Origin: an uncultured Coriobacteriaceae bacterium
Lineage (GTDB): Bacteria; Actinomycetota; Coriobacteriia; Coriobacteriales; Atopobiaceae
DNA: 64,000 bases
Assembly: GCA_902801175.1 (NCBI GenBank)
Contig: CADCHF010000015.1
Coordinates: 1 to 64,000, forward strand
Reading direction: 5' to 3'
A program made the position numbers and the translations under genes. Under the pieces are notes generated by a model. That model was given only the letters and a program-made list of their open reading frames with translations. It was not told the DNA's origin and did no database searches. Positions 47,691 through 56,376 of the stretch are shown here, piece by piece. Every line of letters begins with the position of its first letter. Position 1 is the stretch's first letter.

Positions 47691-49316
47691 TCAGGAAAAG
47701 TGAAGCCTGGACGTGGGGTCTTCCATGAAGTCGGCGAAGTCGCCCTCCCAGGGAATGGAGACCCCGATGGCCGAGGCGGCCGACCTCAGCGCCTTGTTGA
47801 GCTCCTCCGGCGAGGATGCGGCGGATATCCCCGAGACCGCATCCTCGACAGCTGCAATCTCCCTCTCCAGGGCGTCATAGTCGATGGCCGCGAGCTCTGC
47901 GGCGTACCTCGTGAGAGCCTCGACCTCCAGCCTCATCTGCTCGACTCTGAGCTCGACGGTAGGAACGTTGTTGAGGCAGGCCACGAGCCTGTTCGCCCAC
48001 TCGCTCCTGTCGAGGTACAGCAGCAGCGTGCACGAGAGCGACCCGGTCACGAGGGCGCCGCAGAACGACTGGACTGCCTCCCCGACGTACGGGATGGAGA
48101 CGATAGGCGTCCTCGCCACGGCGTCCATGACCGCGGTGCCGAGGACCACGCTCGCGCCGGTGGCGACGACCTTCGCGGCGGCCCTCAGGCGCTCGCCGAA
48201 GAGGTAGCCGTCGGGGTTCACGATGAGGACCCTCGCAGCGTCGACGAGGGAAGCGTACGACTCGCGGATAACCTTTCCCATGCTCCTTGACGTGGTCATG
48301 AAGATGTTCGCAAGGGTGTTGGTCACGCTCGCGAGTGCGCCGGCGAGCGCGCCGTCAGCCGCTGCGGAGAGGAGCTCCCGGTACTTGTCCTTCGCGTTGG
48401 CGAACCCCTCTTTGGTGCCCTGCGCCAGAGACTTTGCGAGCCCGGCCGGGTCGAAGCCCGGCCGGGTCTCCTCCAGTCGCCTCTTTACGGCGAACCAGAC
48501 CTCCGCAAGCACGAGGCCGCACACCTGCCTTGCGGCCATCATCGCCGACTGCCTGCCTGCCGCCCTGCCGAGGTCCTTGGCGAAGGCGGGACTCGTGTAG
48601 TAGGCGGCAACGCTGGCGTCGTACCTGGTGCGAGCCTCCTCGTAGGCGCCTATCATCCTGTCGCGTTGCTCGTCCGTGACCTCGTCTGCGTGTTCCGCCA
48701 GCCAATCCGGGATGTCCCTCGCGCCCATCGATGCGTTCAGACTCTTATTGGTGAACCGGTAGTTGCTTGGGTCGTCGCTCAGCTCCGTACCGTCCATCCC
48801 CGCAAGGACCCTGCCCCGGTCATCATGAATCCACTTGGCGCTCAGGACATGGTCGAGCTCCGCCTTCGCCTCTGGATGCCCCTTAGCCTTCGTGAACCAC
48901 ACGGTCCCGCCGGTGTAGGCGTCCTCCACCCCTTTGCCTGAATCGCGGGCTGCCTCGCGCGCCTCGTGCTTGATCGTTGCGTAGTTCGAGCCGGACTGGG
49001 GGTGGTGCCTCTTGGGGTCATAGGCGCCACGTGCCTCGTATGCGACTTCGTTGGCCGGGTTCTTGTAGCCCATTTTGGGGTCGATGCCCATCTGGCGGAC
49101 GTTGTGGACCGTGTCGACGTCCCCTCCGTGCCGGTCGAAGGCCAGGCGTTCCGAGCCTGTCACATCGCTGGCCTCCGAGACGAGCAGCTCGAGGCCGAAC
49201 GACGTGACGAGCGACGTCACCACGACGCGCTCGTACTCCCTCAGGAGCGTCTGGAAGATGTCATCCCCCTCGAGCTCCCGGGGAGTCTCTATCTCGCTCG
49301 CGAACACAGCACTCAT
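47691..49316 (-). CDS. HNH-like protein with C-terminal membrane region
   Basis: This is a 541-aa protein. Residues about 75-215 contain ELDHVLSAKWIHDDRGRVLA, then DDPSNYRFTNKSLNASMGAR. The DHV...N...TN..LN..xG order is that of HNH nucleases (DHI.P....N...C..CN..K), without zinc cysteines. The middle is helical (GAYEEARTRYDASVAAYY), and two Ala/Gly/Val-rich hydrophobic helices lie near residues 400-450 (VVATGASVVLGTAVMDAVAR, CGALVTGSLSCTLLLYL), followed by a helical tail. A nuclease tethered to the membrane is the inference. The start at 49316 follows AAAGGGAG. It is 75 bp after the 985-aa protein gene and 12 bp before the Gly-rich membrane protein gene. Confidence 0.75.
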   Translation of the reverse strand: MSAVFASEIETPRELEGDDIFQTLLREYERVVVTSLVTSFGLELLVSEASDVTGSERLAFDRHGGDVDTVHNVRQMGIDPKMGYKNPANEVAYEARGAYDPKRHHPQSGSNYATIKHEAREAARDSGKGVEDAYTGGTVWFTKAKGHPEAKAELDHVLSAKWIHDDRGRVLAGMDGTELSDDPSNYRFTNKSLNASMGARDIPDWLAEHADEVTDEQRDRMIGAYEEARTRYDASVAAYYTSPAFAKDLGRAAGRQSAMMAARQVCGLVLAEVWFAVKRRLEETRPGFDPAGLAKSLAQGTKEGFANAKDKYRELLSAAADGALAGALASVTNTLANIFMTTSRSMGKVIRESYASLVDAARVLIVNPDGYLFGERLRAAAKVVATGASVVLGTAVMDAVARTPIVSIPYVGEAVQSFCGALVTGSLSCTLLLYLDRSEWANRLVACLNNVPTVELRVEQMRLEVEALTRYAAELAAIDYDALEREIAAVEDAVSGISAASSPEELNKALRSAASAIGVSIPWEGDFADFMEDPTSRLHFS

Positions 49317-49391
49317 GAGCTCTCCCTTTCCGTCCGCACTCCACGTCTGCATGGATCCTCCGGCTGGTTGGGCCGGGTCACGCCGGTGAAG

Positions 49392-52349
49392 CTAGCTTTC
49401 GAACACCGATACGAAGTCCCGAGCGTCGTACATGCATCCATCGGCCTTGCACGCGACCATGACCTCGCTCGACCGTGGCCTCTCGCTGAGGTAGTGCTTC
49501 TCAATTCTCATGGAGCCGGTGTAGTAGCTGAGCTTTCTTTGGTCGGTGTTCCCGCAGTTGGGGCATTTCGTGCCCGGCTCATACACCTCAGACCCGCCGC
49601 AATACATGCAGAGGTAGTACCCTTCGCGGTCTTTAATCTTGCACTCACGGCTGTCGATGACCCTGCGGCACCGCTTGCAGTAGTGGATGTAAACGTCCCC
49701 GTCATGCGCGGTACTACCGTCGGCCATGTTGGGACAGGAGCACATCGTTGCGGAGAGGGCTGGTAGGTTCAAGCCTCGGCCTGAGTCCTCCCCGTACAGG
49801 CTCTCTCTGGGGTACTTGTAGTTGAGCACCAGTCTCGATCCGCAGCCCCTGCAGACCATGTGTGGCAGCACCGCCGCCATCTTGTTGACGTAGCCAGACA
49901 CCCTGTAGGCGTACTCCACGAGATCCATGCTGCCTGAGCCGAGCCATTGCCCGACGTTCACGGCGGACCCCATCGCCTCGCCGACATTGGCGAGCAGGTC
50001 GGCGAGGAACTGATTCTCCAGATCGACTCGTGAGGGCATCGCCCCCACGACTGCGTTAACGGGGGAACGCAGGGACTTGCACTCGCGCCTGCCACCCTCA
50101 GGCCTGTCCTCGCCCGCGTGGCACCAGACCGAGGCCCGATTCTTCCATTTGCGAGCGTCACAGAAGTTGCTCACGCGCTCCTCATTGACATAAGCCCATG
50201 CCGTGCACCTCTGGAGCAGCGCCTGCATCTCGTCCCCGAGCGTGAAGGAGCGCAACTCTCCTGCTGCGCATTCGTTGAACTGGTGGACGATCTCTCCGAT
50301 GAGCGCGTCGTTTGCATCGACGAATGCCTTCCTAGCATCCCTGGCAAGAGGCAGCGCGAACAGCAGCAGCGCGGCCTCGAGTGTCGGGTCGTACCCTCTC
50401 CACGAGCTCCTGTAGGCGTCTACGCACAGCCTTGTGACGCCTCCGCGAACCACATAGTCATCGAGCTCGCCGTAGTGGTTCGACCAGAATACGAGGAGTC
50501 GGATGCGCACGACGGCGGGGAGGCGGCCCCACATGGCTGGTGAGAGCAGCTCGCCGGTCTCATGCATACGCTCGGCGGCAGAGATGATGTTCTTTCTGCC
50601 CTCGGCGTCGGAGAGGCTCGCATCCTTGAGCCAGCTCCCTATCAGCTCCGCGTAGGAGGCATCGTCGCTCGACCACCGCACTCGTCCCAATAGGGTCGGG
50701 CAGGACCGCAGGGGGCACATCGCGAAGACCTCGTCACACAGGGGTAACCCGCCATCGATGATCTTGCCGACCGCTAGTGTCCTGAAGCCAGGCTGAGCGG
50801 ACTTAAGGAACGCCTTTTGGGACGTGGGGTCTTTCAAGAGGTCCAGAAGATCGTCGGTCCACATATCCGGTGTGAGTATCCCGGCAACGTCTGTTCTGAG
50901 AGCAAGGCGCGGGGCCCCCTTCAGGGTTGCCTTCACGCATTGGGCACTGCGAGTCGCATCATCGTTCACGCGAGCGATGGATAAGACTTGCTCGAGGATG
51001 CCCTCGTCTATCGTCCCTCCGGCCTCCATGTATTTGCAGAGTGCGAACGAGCGAAAGGCTGGCTGGGAGTGCTCGAGGAGCTTCTCTCGGTCTTTGTTGT
51101 TGGCCATGAGGGAAAGGAGGCCATCTACCCATGTCTCTGGGGTGAGTATTCCGGCGACGCCTGGCGAGAGCGCAAGTCTTGGGGCTCTTGCCAGTGCGGA
51201 CAGCATGCACCGGTTTGCCAATCTCGTGCCCTCGCATCCCGAGATTGCTGATAGGAAGTCTTCGGTGAAGCCACTGTCAATTCGCGCTCCTGAATCGATG
51301 AACCTCGTCAGGGCATACGCACGGAAGTCTGGCTGCGCCAAAGCGAGTAGTGCCCTTCGGTCCTCCGGGCTAGCCATAAGACTGAGAAAGCTGTCCAGCC
51401 ACATGTCGGGGGTGAGCATCGCCGAGACATCGGTCCTGAGAGCTAGGTTGGGGTCGACCGTCAGAGCGGCTAAGAGGCACTTCGCGCCAAAGGCGCTGTC
51501 GCGGCACCTGCTCACGGCGTCCACTAGGCAATCGATGTCGGCTTTGCCGAGGGGCACGCCGGCCTTGGCACACATGGCGATGGCGTGCGCACGGAAGGTC
51601 GGCTGGGTCTGGGCAAGGAAAGAGCTCCGTCCGTCAGGGTCGCTCATGAGCCCCAGGAACCCGTCTACCCACATGCCAGGCGTGAGCCTAGCGGCGACGT
51701 CGCCCATGAGTGCGGCGCTCGGTCTTATCGTGAACACCTGGCGCGACCGCCTTGGTGACGTGAGATTCCCGCTTTCCCTCCTGTCGATCTCTGTGAGGAG
51801 GGAGAGCAGCTGGGAGAGCTCGACTGGTCCAAGGGATTCGACGAAGGACTGTCTCTCGTCCCCGCTGTTCTTGTCCCAGCATGCTTTCAGAAGATCGAGT
51901 CGGCTGCCGTCGCCCTCGGACTCCAGGAGGTTCAACCCTATGCGCGAGAGCGTGTAATGGCTCGGGAACGCCGAGATAAGGGCTGCCTTCACCCCCGACT
52001 CGGCGAACGCGTCGACGTCGGGAAGTGCATCGGGGTCAGCCTCTTCGAGCAGCATGACGACGGTCGCCGAGGCCTCTTTGTTGGTCTTCGGGTTCAGGGG
52101 CGCCTCGAACGCGACGTATACGGGATTCTCGTACGTAGTCCTTCCGCGCCAGTGGGTCACATGCCGATAGCCCCTAAACCTGCTTTCTCTGCGTAGGGCG
52201 CTTTCCCGGGGAACACGAGACTCGTGGAAGAAGACGAGCTGGCCGTCGTAGTTTTCTCGCATCTCCTTGTTGTAGGGGAATATTTTGCCGAAGTAGCTCC
52301 CGTTCCTGTCGCGCTTCGTTGCGTAGAACTCGAGTCTGCCGATCTCCAT
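49392..52349 (-). CDS. Cold-shock-like / 90-aa-repeat / zinc-ribbon protein
   Basis: This 985-aa soluble protein has three parts. The N terminus resembles a cold-shock (OB-fold) domain: GRLEFYATKRDRNGSYFGKI, then YDGQLVFFHESRV, as in the VFFH motif of CspA-type proteins. Residues 219-570 hold four tandem repeats of about 90 aa, each starting LTPDMWxDxFLxLMxxPxxR, with xQPxFRxxAL next and LxLRTDV at the end. The C-terminal 170 residues contain several CxxC zinc ribbons (CRGCGS, YCKRCRRV, LCMYCGG, KCPNCGN, ACKADGC). The plan suggests nucleic-acid sensing at both ends with a helical-repeat scaffold between; this is inference, and I know no named family. GGAAGG precedes the ATG. It is 54 bp after the Mrr gene. 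Confidence 0.8.
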   Translation of the reverse strand: MEIGRLEFYATKRDRNGSYFGKIFPYNKEMRENYDGQLVFFHESRVPRESALRRESRFRGYRHVTHWRGRTTYENPVYVAFEAPLNPKTNKEASATVVMLLEEADPDALPDVDAFAESGVKAALISAFPSHYTLSRIGLNLLESEGDGSRLDLLKACWDKNSGDERQSFVESLGPVELSQLLSLLTEIDRRESGNLTSPRRSRQVFTIRPSAALMGDVAARLTPGMWVDGFLGLMSDPDGRSSFLAQTQPTFRAHAIAMCAKAGVPLGKADIDCLVDAVSRCRDSAFGAKCLLAALTVDPNLALRTDVSAMLTPDMWLDSFLSLMASPEDRRALLALAQPDFRAYALTRFIDSGARIDSGFTEDFLSAISGCEGTRLANRCMLSALARAPRLALSPGVAGILTPETWVDGLLSLMANNKDREKLLEHSQPAFRSFALCKYMEAGGTIDEGILEQVLSIARVNDDATRSAQCVKATLKGAPRLALRTDVAGILTPDMWTDDLLDLLKDPTSQKAFLKSAQPGFRTLAVGKIIDGGLPLCDEVFAMCPLRSCPTLLGRVRWSSDDASYAELIGSWLKDASLSDAEGRKNIISAAERMHETGELLSPAMWGRLPAVVRIRLLVFWSNHYGELDDYVVRGGVTRLCVDAYRSSWRGYDPTLEAALLLFALPLARDARKAFVDANDALIGEIVHQFNECAAGELRSFTLGDEMQALLQRCTAWAYVNEERVSNFCDARKWKNRASVWCHAGEDRPEGGRRECKSLRSPVNAVVGAMPSRVDLENQFLADLLANVGEAMGSAVNVGQWLGSGSMDLVEYAYRVSGYVNKMAAVLPHMVCRGCGSRLVLNYKYPRESLYGEDSGRGLNLPALSATMCSCPNMADGSTAHDGDVYIHYCKRCRRVIDSRECKIKDREGYYLCMYCGGSEVYEPGTKCPNCGNTDQRKLSYYTGSMRIEKHYLSERPRSSEVMVACKADGCMYDARDFVSVFES

Positions 52350-52403
52350 GGAGGCGCCTTCCTAGCTGCTCGAATATGCATCCTAACCGCGAATCACTCA
52401 GCT

Positions 52404-53324
52404 CTATTTGTCCTCGAAGTAGTCGCTGTCCACGCGCTTGATCTCCACCACGCTCTCGGTGGCGACGCCCAAGTTGTACTTGATCATCAGGTTGGCGAGC
52501 TTGCGCCCGTCGATGAGCGAAAGCGTGGCGTTCGGGTAGCTCAGCGCGTAGTCGATGGCCTCCTGCGTGAAGCTCGACGTCGTGATGAAGACCCCGTTGC
52601 GGGCTCCGTTGAGTGCGCCGACGAACGACTGGACCACGGGCCGCCCAATCTTGTGGTCGGCCTGGTAGCGCTTCGCCTGGGTATAGATGGGCCTGAAGCC
52701 AAGCTCGTCGGTCGACACCATGCCGTCGATGCCGCCGTCGTTGGAGTGTGCGGTCACCCTGCCCCTTCCGTAGCCCATGGCCTCCATGAGGTCCACGACG
52801 ACCCTCTCGAAGAAGTCGGGGGCCCTGTCCATGATGAGTGCGAGGAGCTCGTTGCCGAGCGTCTCGTTCATCTCCTCGGCAAGGTCGCCGATCTGCTCCT
52901 GCGGCGACTTCTCGGTCGCGTCGGTCGTGACGGGCGGCTTGCCGTCGGGGACCGAGGCCCCCTTGCCGCCCTTGTCCGACCCGACGTTCCAGGGGTCGCG
53001 CTCGTCGATGAGCCTCCTCAGCTCCTGGTAGAAGTCGGAGCCGCTGAGTCCGAGTCCATGCACCCTCCGCCCCTCGTCGTTCACCCGGTACACGCCACGC
53101 GACACGCGGTCGACCAGCTTCGCGCGGTTGAGGTAGGAGAGGCTCCAACCGGTCCTGCTTTGGACGACGGGATTCCCCGCTGGGGTCTTCTCGGCGAGGT
53201 CCTCCTTGGTAAGGCCAAGCAGCGCGGCGACGTCGTCCCTCACCTTGTAGTTGCTGCGCTCCTGCCCGTCCTGCATGAGTCCGAGGACGATGCCGAACAT
53301 GTCAGTCTGTGTGGGTATGGACAT
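52404..53324 (-). CDS. Mrr-type restriction endonuclease (type IV)
   Basis: This 306-aa protein has two domains. The N-terminal half is the Mrr winged-helix (Mrr_N: GWSLSYLNRAKLVDRVSRGV, RVNDEGRRV). The C-terminal half is the PD-(D/E)XK catalytic domain, FERVVVDLMEAMGYGRGRVT, then SNDGGIDGMVSTDELG and IYTQAKRY, with the Asp and QxK residues intact. Mrr enzymes cut modified (methylated) DNA. The late segment GVFITTSSFTQEAIDYA is typical. GAGGAG precedes the ATG at 53324. It lies 58 bp after the NADAR gene and probably belongs to the same long transcript. Confidence 0.93.
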   Translation of the reverse strand: MSIPTQTDMFGIVLGLMQDGQERSNYKVRDDVAALLGLTKEDLAEKTPAGNPVVQSRTGWSLSYLNRAKLVDRVSRGVYRVNDEGRRVHGLGLSGSDFYQELRRLIDERDPWNVGSDKGGKGASVPDGKPPVTTDATEKSPQEQIGDLAEEMNETLGNELLALIMDRAPDFFERVVVDLMEAMGYGRGRVTAHSNDGGIDGMVSTDELGFRPIYTQAKRYQADHKIGRPVVQSFVGALNGARNGVFITTSSFTQEAIDYALSYPNATLSLIDGRKLANLMIKYNLGVATESVVEIKRVDSDYFEDK

Positions 53325-53382
53325 TAAGCACTCCTCACGTTTCTACCACTTGCAACTTTGCACTCTTGCAGCATTGCATGGG

Positions 53383-54531
53383 CTAGACTCGACCCAACCT
53401 GACCTGCAGCGCCAGCTCGTCCAGCAGCTCGCGCCAGCCTGCGATGGGCAGCCCGCCGCCCATGTTGAGGCGCATGGACTCGTCGATGCCGCCAATGGAC
53501 GCATCGACCTTCCTGAGGACGTCGCGCGTCCCATGCCAGTGCGGAACATGCTGTGCCACGATGGCTGCATACATGAGCGCGGCTGGCCTCGTCGACGGCA
53601 CGCGTGCGAGCTCGAGGAGGCTCATGCGCCAGACGTGAGAGTCAGCCAGGCGGTCCATGGGCCATTCGAGCCTACCGTCGATGCTTGACAGGGCCCTCAG
53701 CTCGGAGCGGACTTCCATGAGCGTGATGCCGAGCAGGTTCCTTCCGTGCCACTTGCCCGGGTCGGCAGAATCGGGGTCGTCCTTCCCGATGCCGATGCCC
53801 CACACCGCGTCCTTCGACGACGCCTCGGCGAGCGCGGCGGAGCCGGTCGAGAGCAGGTCGTTCATCAGCCGCTCGTTCTGGGCGAATCTCTGCCTGAGGC
53901 CAACCTTCATGAGGGGCACGCGCGCCTCGCTCCACGTCGAGTCGCTGTAGGGCTTCACCTGCTTGCCAAGTGCCTTAGCAGCAGCGGGACTCGTGGCCTC
54001 CAGGACCCTGCCAGCCGTGTCCCAGTCGCGGAAGGCCGCGGCCTTCTGCCACATCATCCAGTGCTCGCTCGTGGGGAACAGGTCGCCAGCGAAACGGAAA
54101 CCAGAGTCATGCCAGTTGCTGAGGTAGCCGTCCCTCTCATACTCGTGGTAGAAGGTGACGATATTCGGTCGCTTCCATGTGCCATCGAGCTCGGCGAGCC
54201 GCCTTAGCACTCGCAGGAGATAGCCGTCTTCCAGCGAGCCCATCAGCGAGCCCTCGCAGAAGTGGTCAGCACGCAGGACGAACGTCAAAAGAGCGACGGT
54301 CGCCCGGAGGTCAAGCGCCTCGACGTTCGCATGCCACGGCTTGTTACCGGTTAAGCCATATCCTTCGAGCGTCGCGAAGTAGTCATGGTCGGTGATGTCC
54401 GGCTCGTAGCAGGCTGGCATGAACTCGCCGTAGAGTACGTCGCCGACCCGCTCAGCCGTGGCTTCCTCAAGGGCGGTCAGGAACCTCGTGACGTTTTCGT
54501 ATCTTGCGGCTGGTCTCGACCCAAGCATCAT
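53383..54531 (-). CDS. DUF6508-NADAR fusion protein
   Basis: This 382-aa protein joins three parts. The N-terminal 115 residues fit DUF6508 (ENVTRFLTALEEATAERVGD, LRATVALLTFVLRADHFCEG, SLMGSLEDGYLLRVLRRL). Residues about 125-275 are a YbiA/NADAR domain (LFPTSEHWMMWQKAAAFRDW, ATSPAAAKALGKQVKPYSDS, AVWGIGI, then WHGRNLLGITLMEVRSEL). The last 90 residues end ESMRLNMGGGLPIAGWRELL, a piece also found as a fragment at 40478-40672. NADAR proteins hydrolyse ADP-ribosylated or related ribosyl compounds and occur in phage-defence contexts. Its start overlaps the end of the DUF262 gene behind GGGGAGGAG, so the two are coupled. Confidence 0.85.
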   Translation of the reverse strand: MMLGSRPAARYENVTRFLTALEEATAERVGDVLYGEFMPACYEPDITDHDYFATLEGYGLTGNKPWHANVEALDLRATVALLTFVLRADHFCEGSLMGSLEDGYLLRVLRRLAELDGTWKRPNIVTFYHEYERDGYLSNWHDSGFRFAGDLFPTSEHWMMWQKAAAFRDWDTAGRVLEATSPAAAKALGKQVKPYSDSTWSEARVPLMKVGLRQRFAQNERLMNDLLSTGSAALAEASSKDAVWGIGIGKDDPDSADPGKWHGRNLLGITLMEVRSELRALSSIDGRLEWPMDRLADSHVWRMSLLELARVPSTRPAALMYAAIVAQHVPHWHGTRDVLRKVDASIGGIDESMRLNMGGGLPIAGWRELLDELALQVRLGRV

Positions 54532-56376
54532 TCATCTCCTCCCCAGCGCGGCACCGAACCCCTCGACCACGTCGTCGCCATCGAGGTTGGTCACCGCCTT
54601 TCCCATCGCGTCGGAGATCAGGTTGATGATGCCCTTGGCGCGCTCGACGAAGTACGCGTCGAAGTCGTCCGCACGCAGCAGCTCGACGTCCACCAGGTGC
54701 GTGGCCATGTACGTCTCGAAGTCGCCCTCTGAGACATGCTTGTCCTTGATGATCTTTGCCGAGTAGACGCTCGGTGCGACGCCCTTCACCACGCGGTTGG
54801 TGCGCGACGACACCGGGGTCTTGTTGACCACCGAGTTCCAGCGCCTGCGCTGGTAGCCCTGCTTCCTGCAGTAGTCCTGCGGGAAGATGTGGTGGATGTC
54901 GACGCTCTCGTCGTCGTAGAAGGTGAAGTCCATGGGCTTGCCGCTCATGAAGTCCACGGCGCCGTGCTTGAGCACGAGGGCCATGACTCCCTTGTACGCG
55001 GCGCTGAGCCTCGTCTGCAGCGTGAGGAGGCGCGTCGGCTGGAAGTATGCGCGGGTGACGGTGTCGGGCTCCTCGTCTGCGCCGTCGGCCCACGCAACCA
55101 CGCCGGTGACGTCGTTCGCGTAGCGCGTCTCGTTCGCCCCGCCGTACATCTCGCCCATGACGCCGCACCAGTACCAGCGCGAGATCTTCTTGCGAACCTC
55201 CGAGTCGTGCGCCTTGTTGCCGAGGATTGCGTAGATGGCCGAGAGCGGGACGAGCTGCGTGGTGTAGGGTATGTCGCGCGTCGAGAAGATTCGCTGCTCG
55301 CCGAGGAAGTGCGCGGCCCTCACGAACCCGTCCTCGACCAGGTCCGCGTACTTTTTGTAGTCGCCGAGCTCGAGCGAGAGCACATCCTTCTTCTTGCAGC
55401 TGACGGCGGGGCCTCCCGCCTTCCAGAGCCAGTAGCGGGAGACGAGCGTGATGGCCTGCAGGAAGTCGGTCGATGAGACGCCCGAGAGCAGCCTCGATGC
55501 CTCGCGCATCCTGCCGCGCCTCCCCGTCGCGCCCTTGCTCTCGTCGCCCTCCCAGTCCTCGCGCAGGCCGAAGTCGTCCGCCGCGAACGACGCCGTGACG
55601 AGCTCGAACACCGTGAGCGAGACGCCTCCCGTGTTCACGTTCTCGAAGACCTGGCAGACAGCCTCCTTCGGGGTGTCCTTCTCGAGCGTGATGACGGGCA
55701 CCTTGTACTGCTGTATGGCGACGAGGACCTGCTGCATGAACCTGTCGACACGCAGCGTCACATCCGCGTTCTCGTAGCCGTGGTACTGTTTGCAGCCGTT
55801 GACCCACTCGATCCATGCGCCGGAGTCGAACACGATGTTTAGTGGGAACATCAGCTCCGCGTACTCGCGCTCCCTCGTGGAGAGGTCAACGTCAACGTCG
55901 CGGCCGAAGTTCGTCTTCAGCATGCGGTCTTCCGGTATTGAGAGAATTGCATCGACCGTGTCAACGTCATCCTTCAGGCATTCCTCAATGTCCAGGTAGT
56001 AGTAGCGCTTGATCTCCTTGCCCTTGTCGGTCCTCGTGGGCACGGGCGTCGAGCAATACATGGCGTTGTAGATGGACGTAAGGCGCTGCTGCCCGTCGAG
56101 GACGAGCTGGTCGGGCGTCGCGTCCTTGGTCGCTCCTGTGAAGAGCCTCTTCCTGAATCGCACGGTGTCACCACCGTACTCCAGGAACATCAGAGCACCA
56201 ACGGGATACGAGTTCATGATGCTCGCGATGAGGGACTTGATCCTGAAGTCGTCCCAAACCCAGCCTCGCTGGAAGTCGGGCAGCTGGACAGAGCCATTGT
56301 CTATCTGTCTGAGCACCTCAGCGATTGACGTGTCGTTTGACTTGAATGATGCGGCCATATCCCCATCCCTACCCAT
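54532..56376 (-). CDS. DUF262 (GmrSD-type) protein
   Basis: This protein of about 614 aa has an N-terminal DUF262 ParB-like domain: VQLPDFQRGWVWDDFRIKSL, then GALMFLEYGG and LDGQQRLTSIYNAMY (the DGQQR signature), with DQLV before it. The C-terminal part has IHHIFPQDYCRKQGYQRRRW and NSVVNKTPVSSRTNR, the DUF1524 HNH-type motif (HHIFP...N). GmrSD-family enzymes use NTP to cut glucosylated or otherwise modified phage DNA. The frame opens at 56376, overlapping the DUF499 stop by 8 bp; an ATG at 56358 behind GGATGGGG starts at the usual family beginning and may be the true start. Confidence 0.9.
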   Translation of the reverse strand: MGRDGDMAASFKSNDTSIAEVLRQIDNGSVQLPDFQRGWVWDDFRIKSLIASIMNSYPVGALMFLEYGGDTVRFRKRLFTGATKDATPDQLVLDGQQRLTSIYNAMYCSTPVPTRTDKGKEIKRYYYLDIEECLKDDVDTVDAILSIPEDRMLKTNFGRDVDVDLSTREREYAELMFPLNIVFDSGAWIEWVNGCKQYHGYENADVTLRVDRFMQQVLVAIQQYKVPVITLEKDTPKEAVCQVFENVNTGGVSLTVFELVTASFAADDFGLREDWEGDESKGATGRRGRMREASRLLSGVSSTDFLQAITLVSRYWLWKAGGPAVSCKKKDVLSLELGDYKKYADLVEDGFVRAAHFLGEQRIFSTRDIPYTTQLVPLSAIYAILGNKAHDSEVRKKISRWYWCGVMGEMYGGANETRYANDVTGVVAWADGADEEPDTVTRAYFQPTRLLTLQTRLSAAYKGVMALVLKHGAVDFMSGKPMDFTFYDDESVDIHHIFPQDYCRKQGYQRRRWNSVVNKTPVSSRTNRVVKGVAPSVYSAKIIKDKHVSEGDFETYMATHLVDVELLRADDFDAYFVERAKGIINLISDAMGKAVTNLDGDDVVEGFGAALGRR

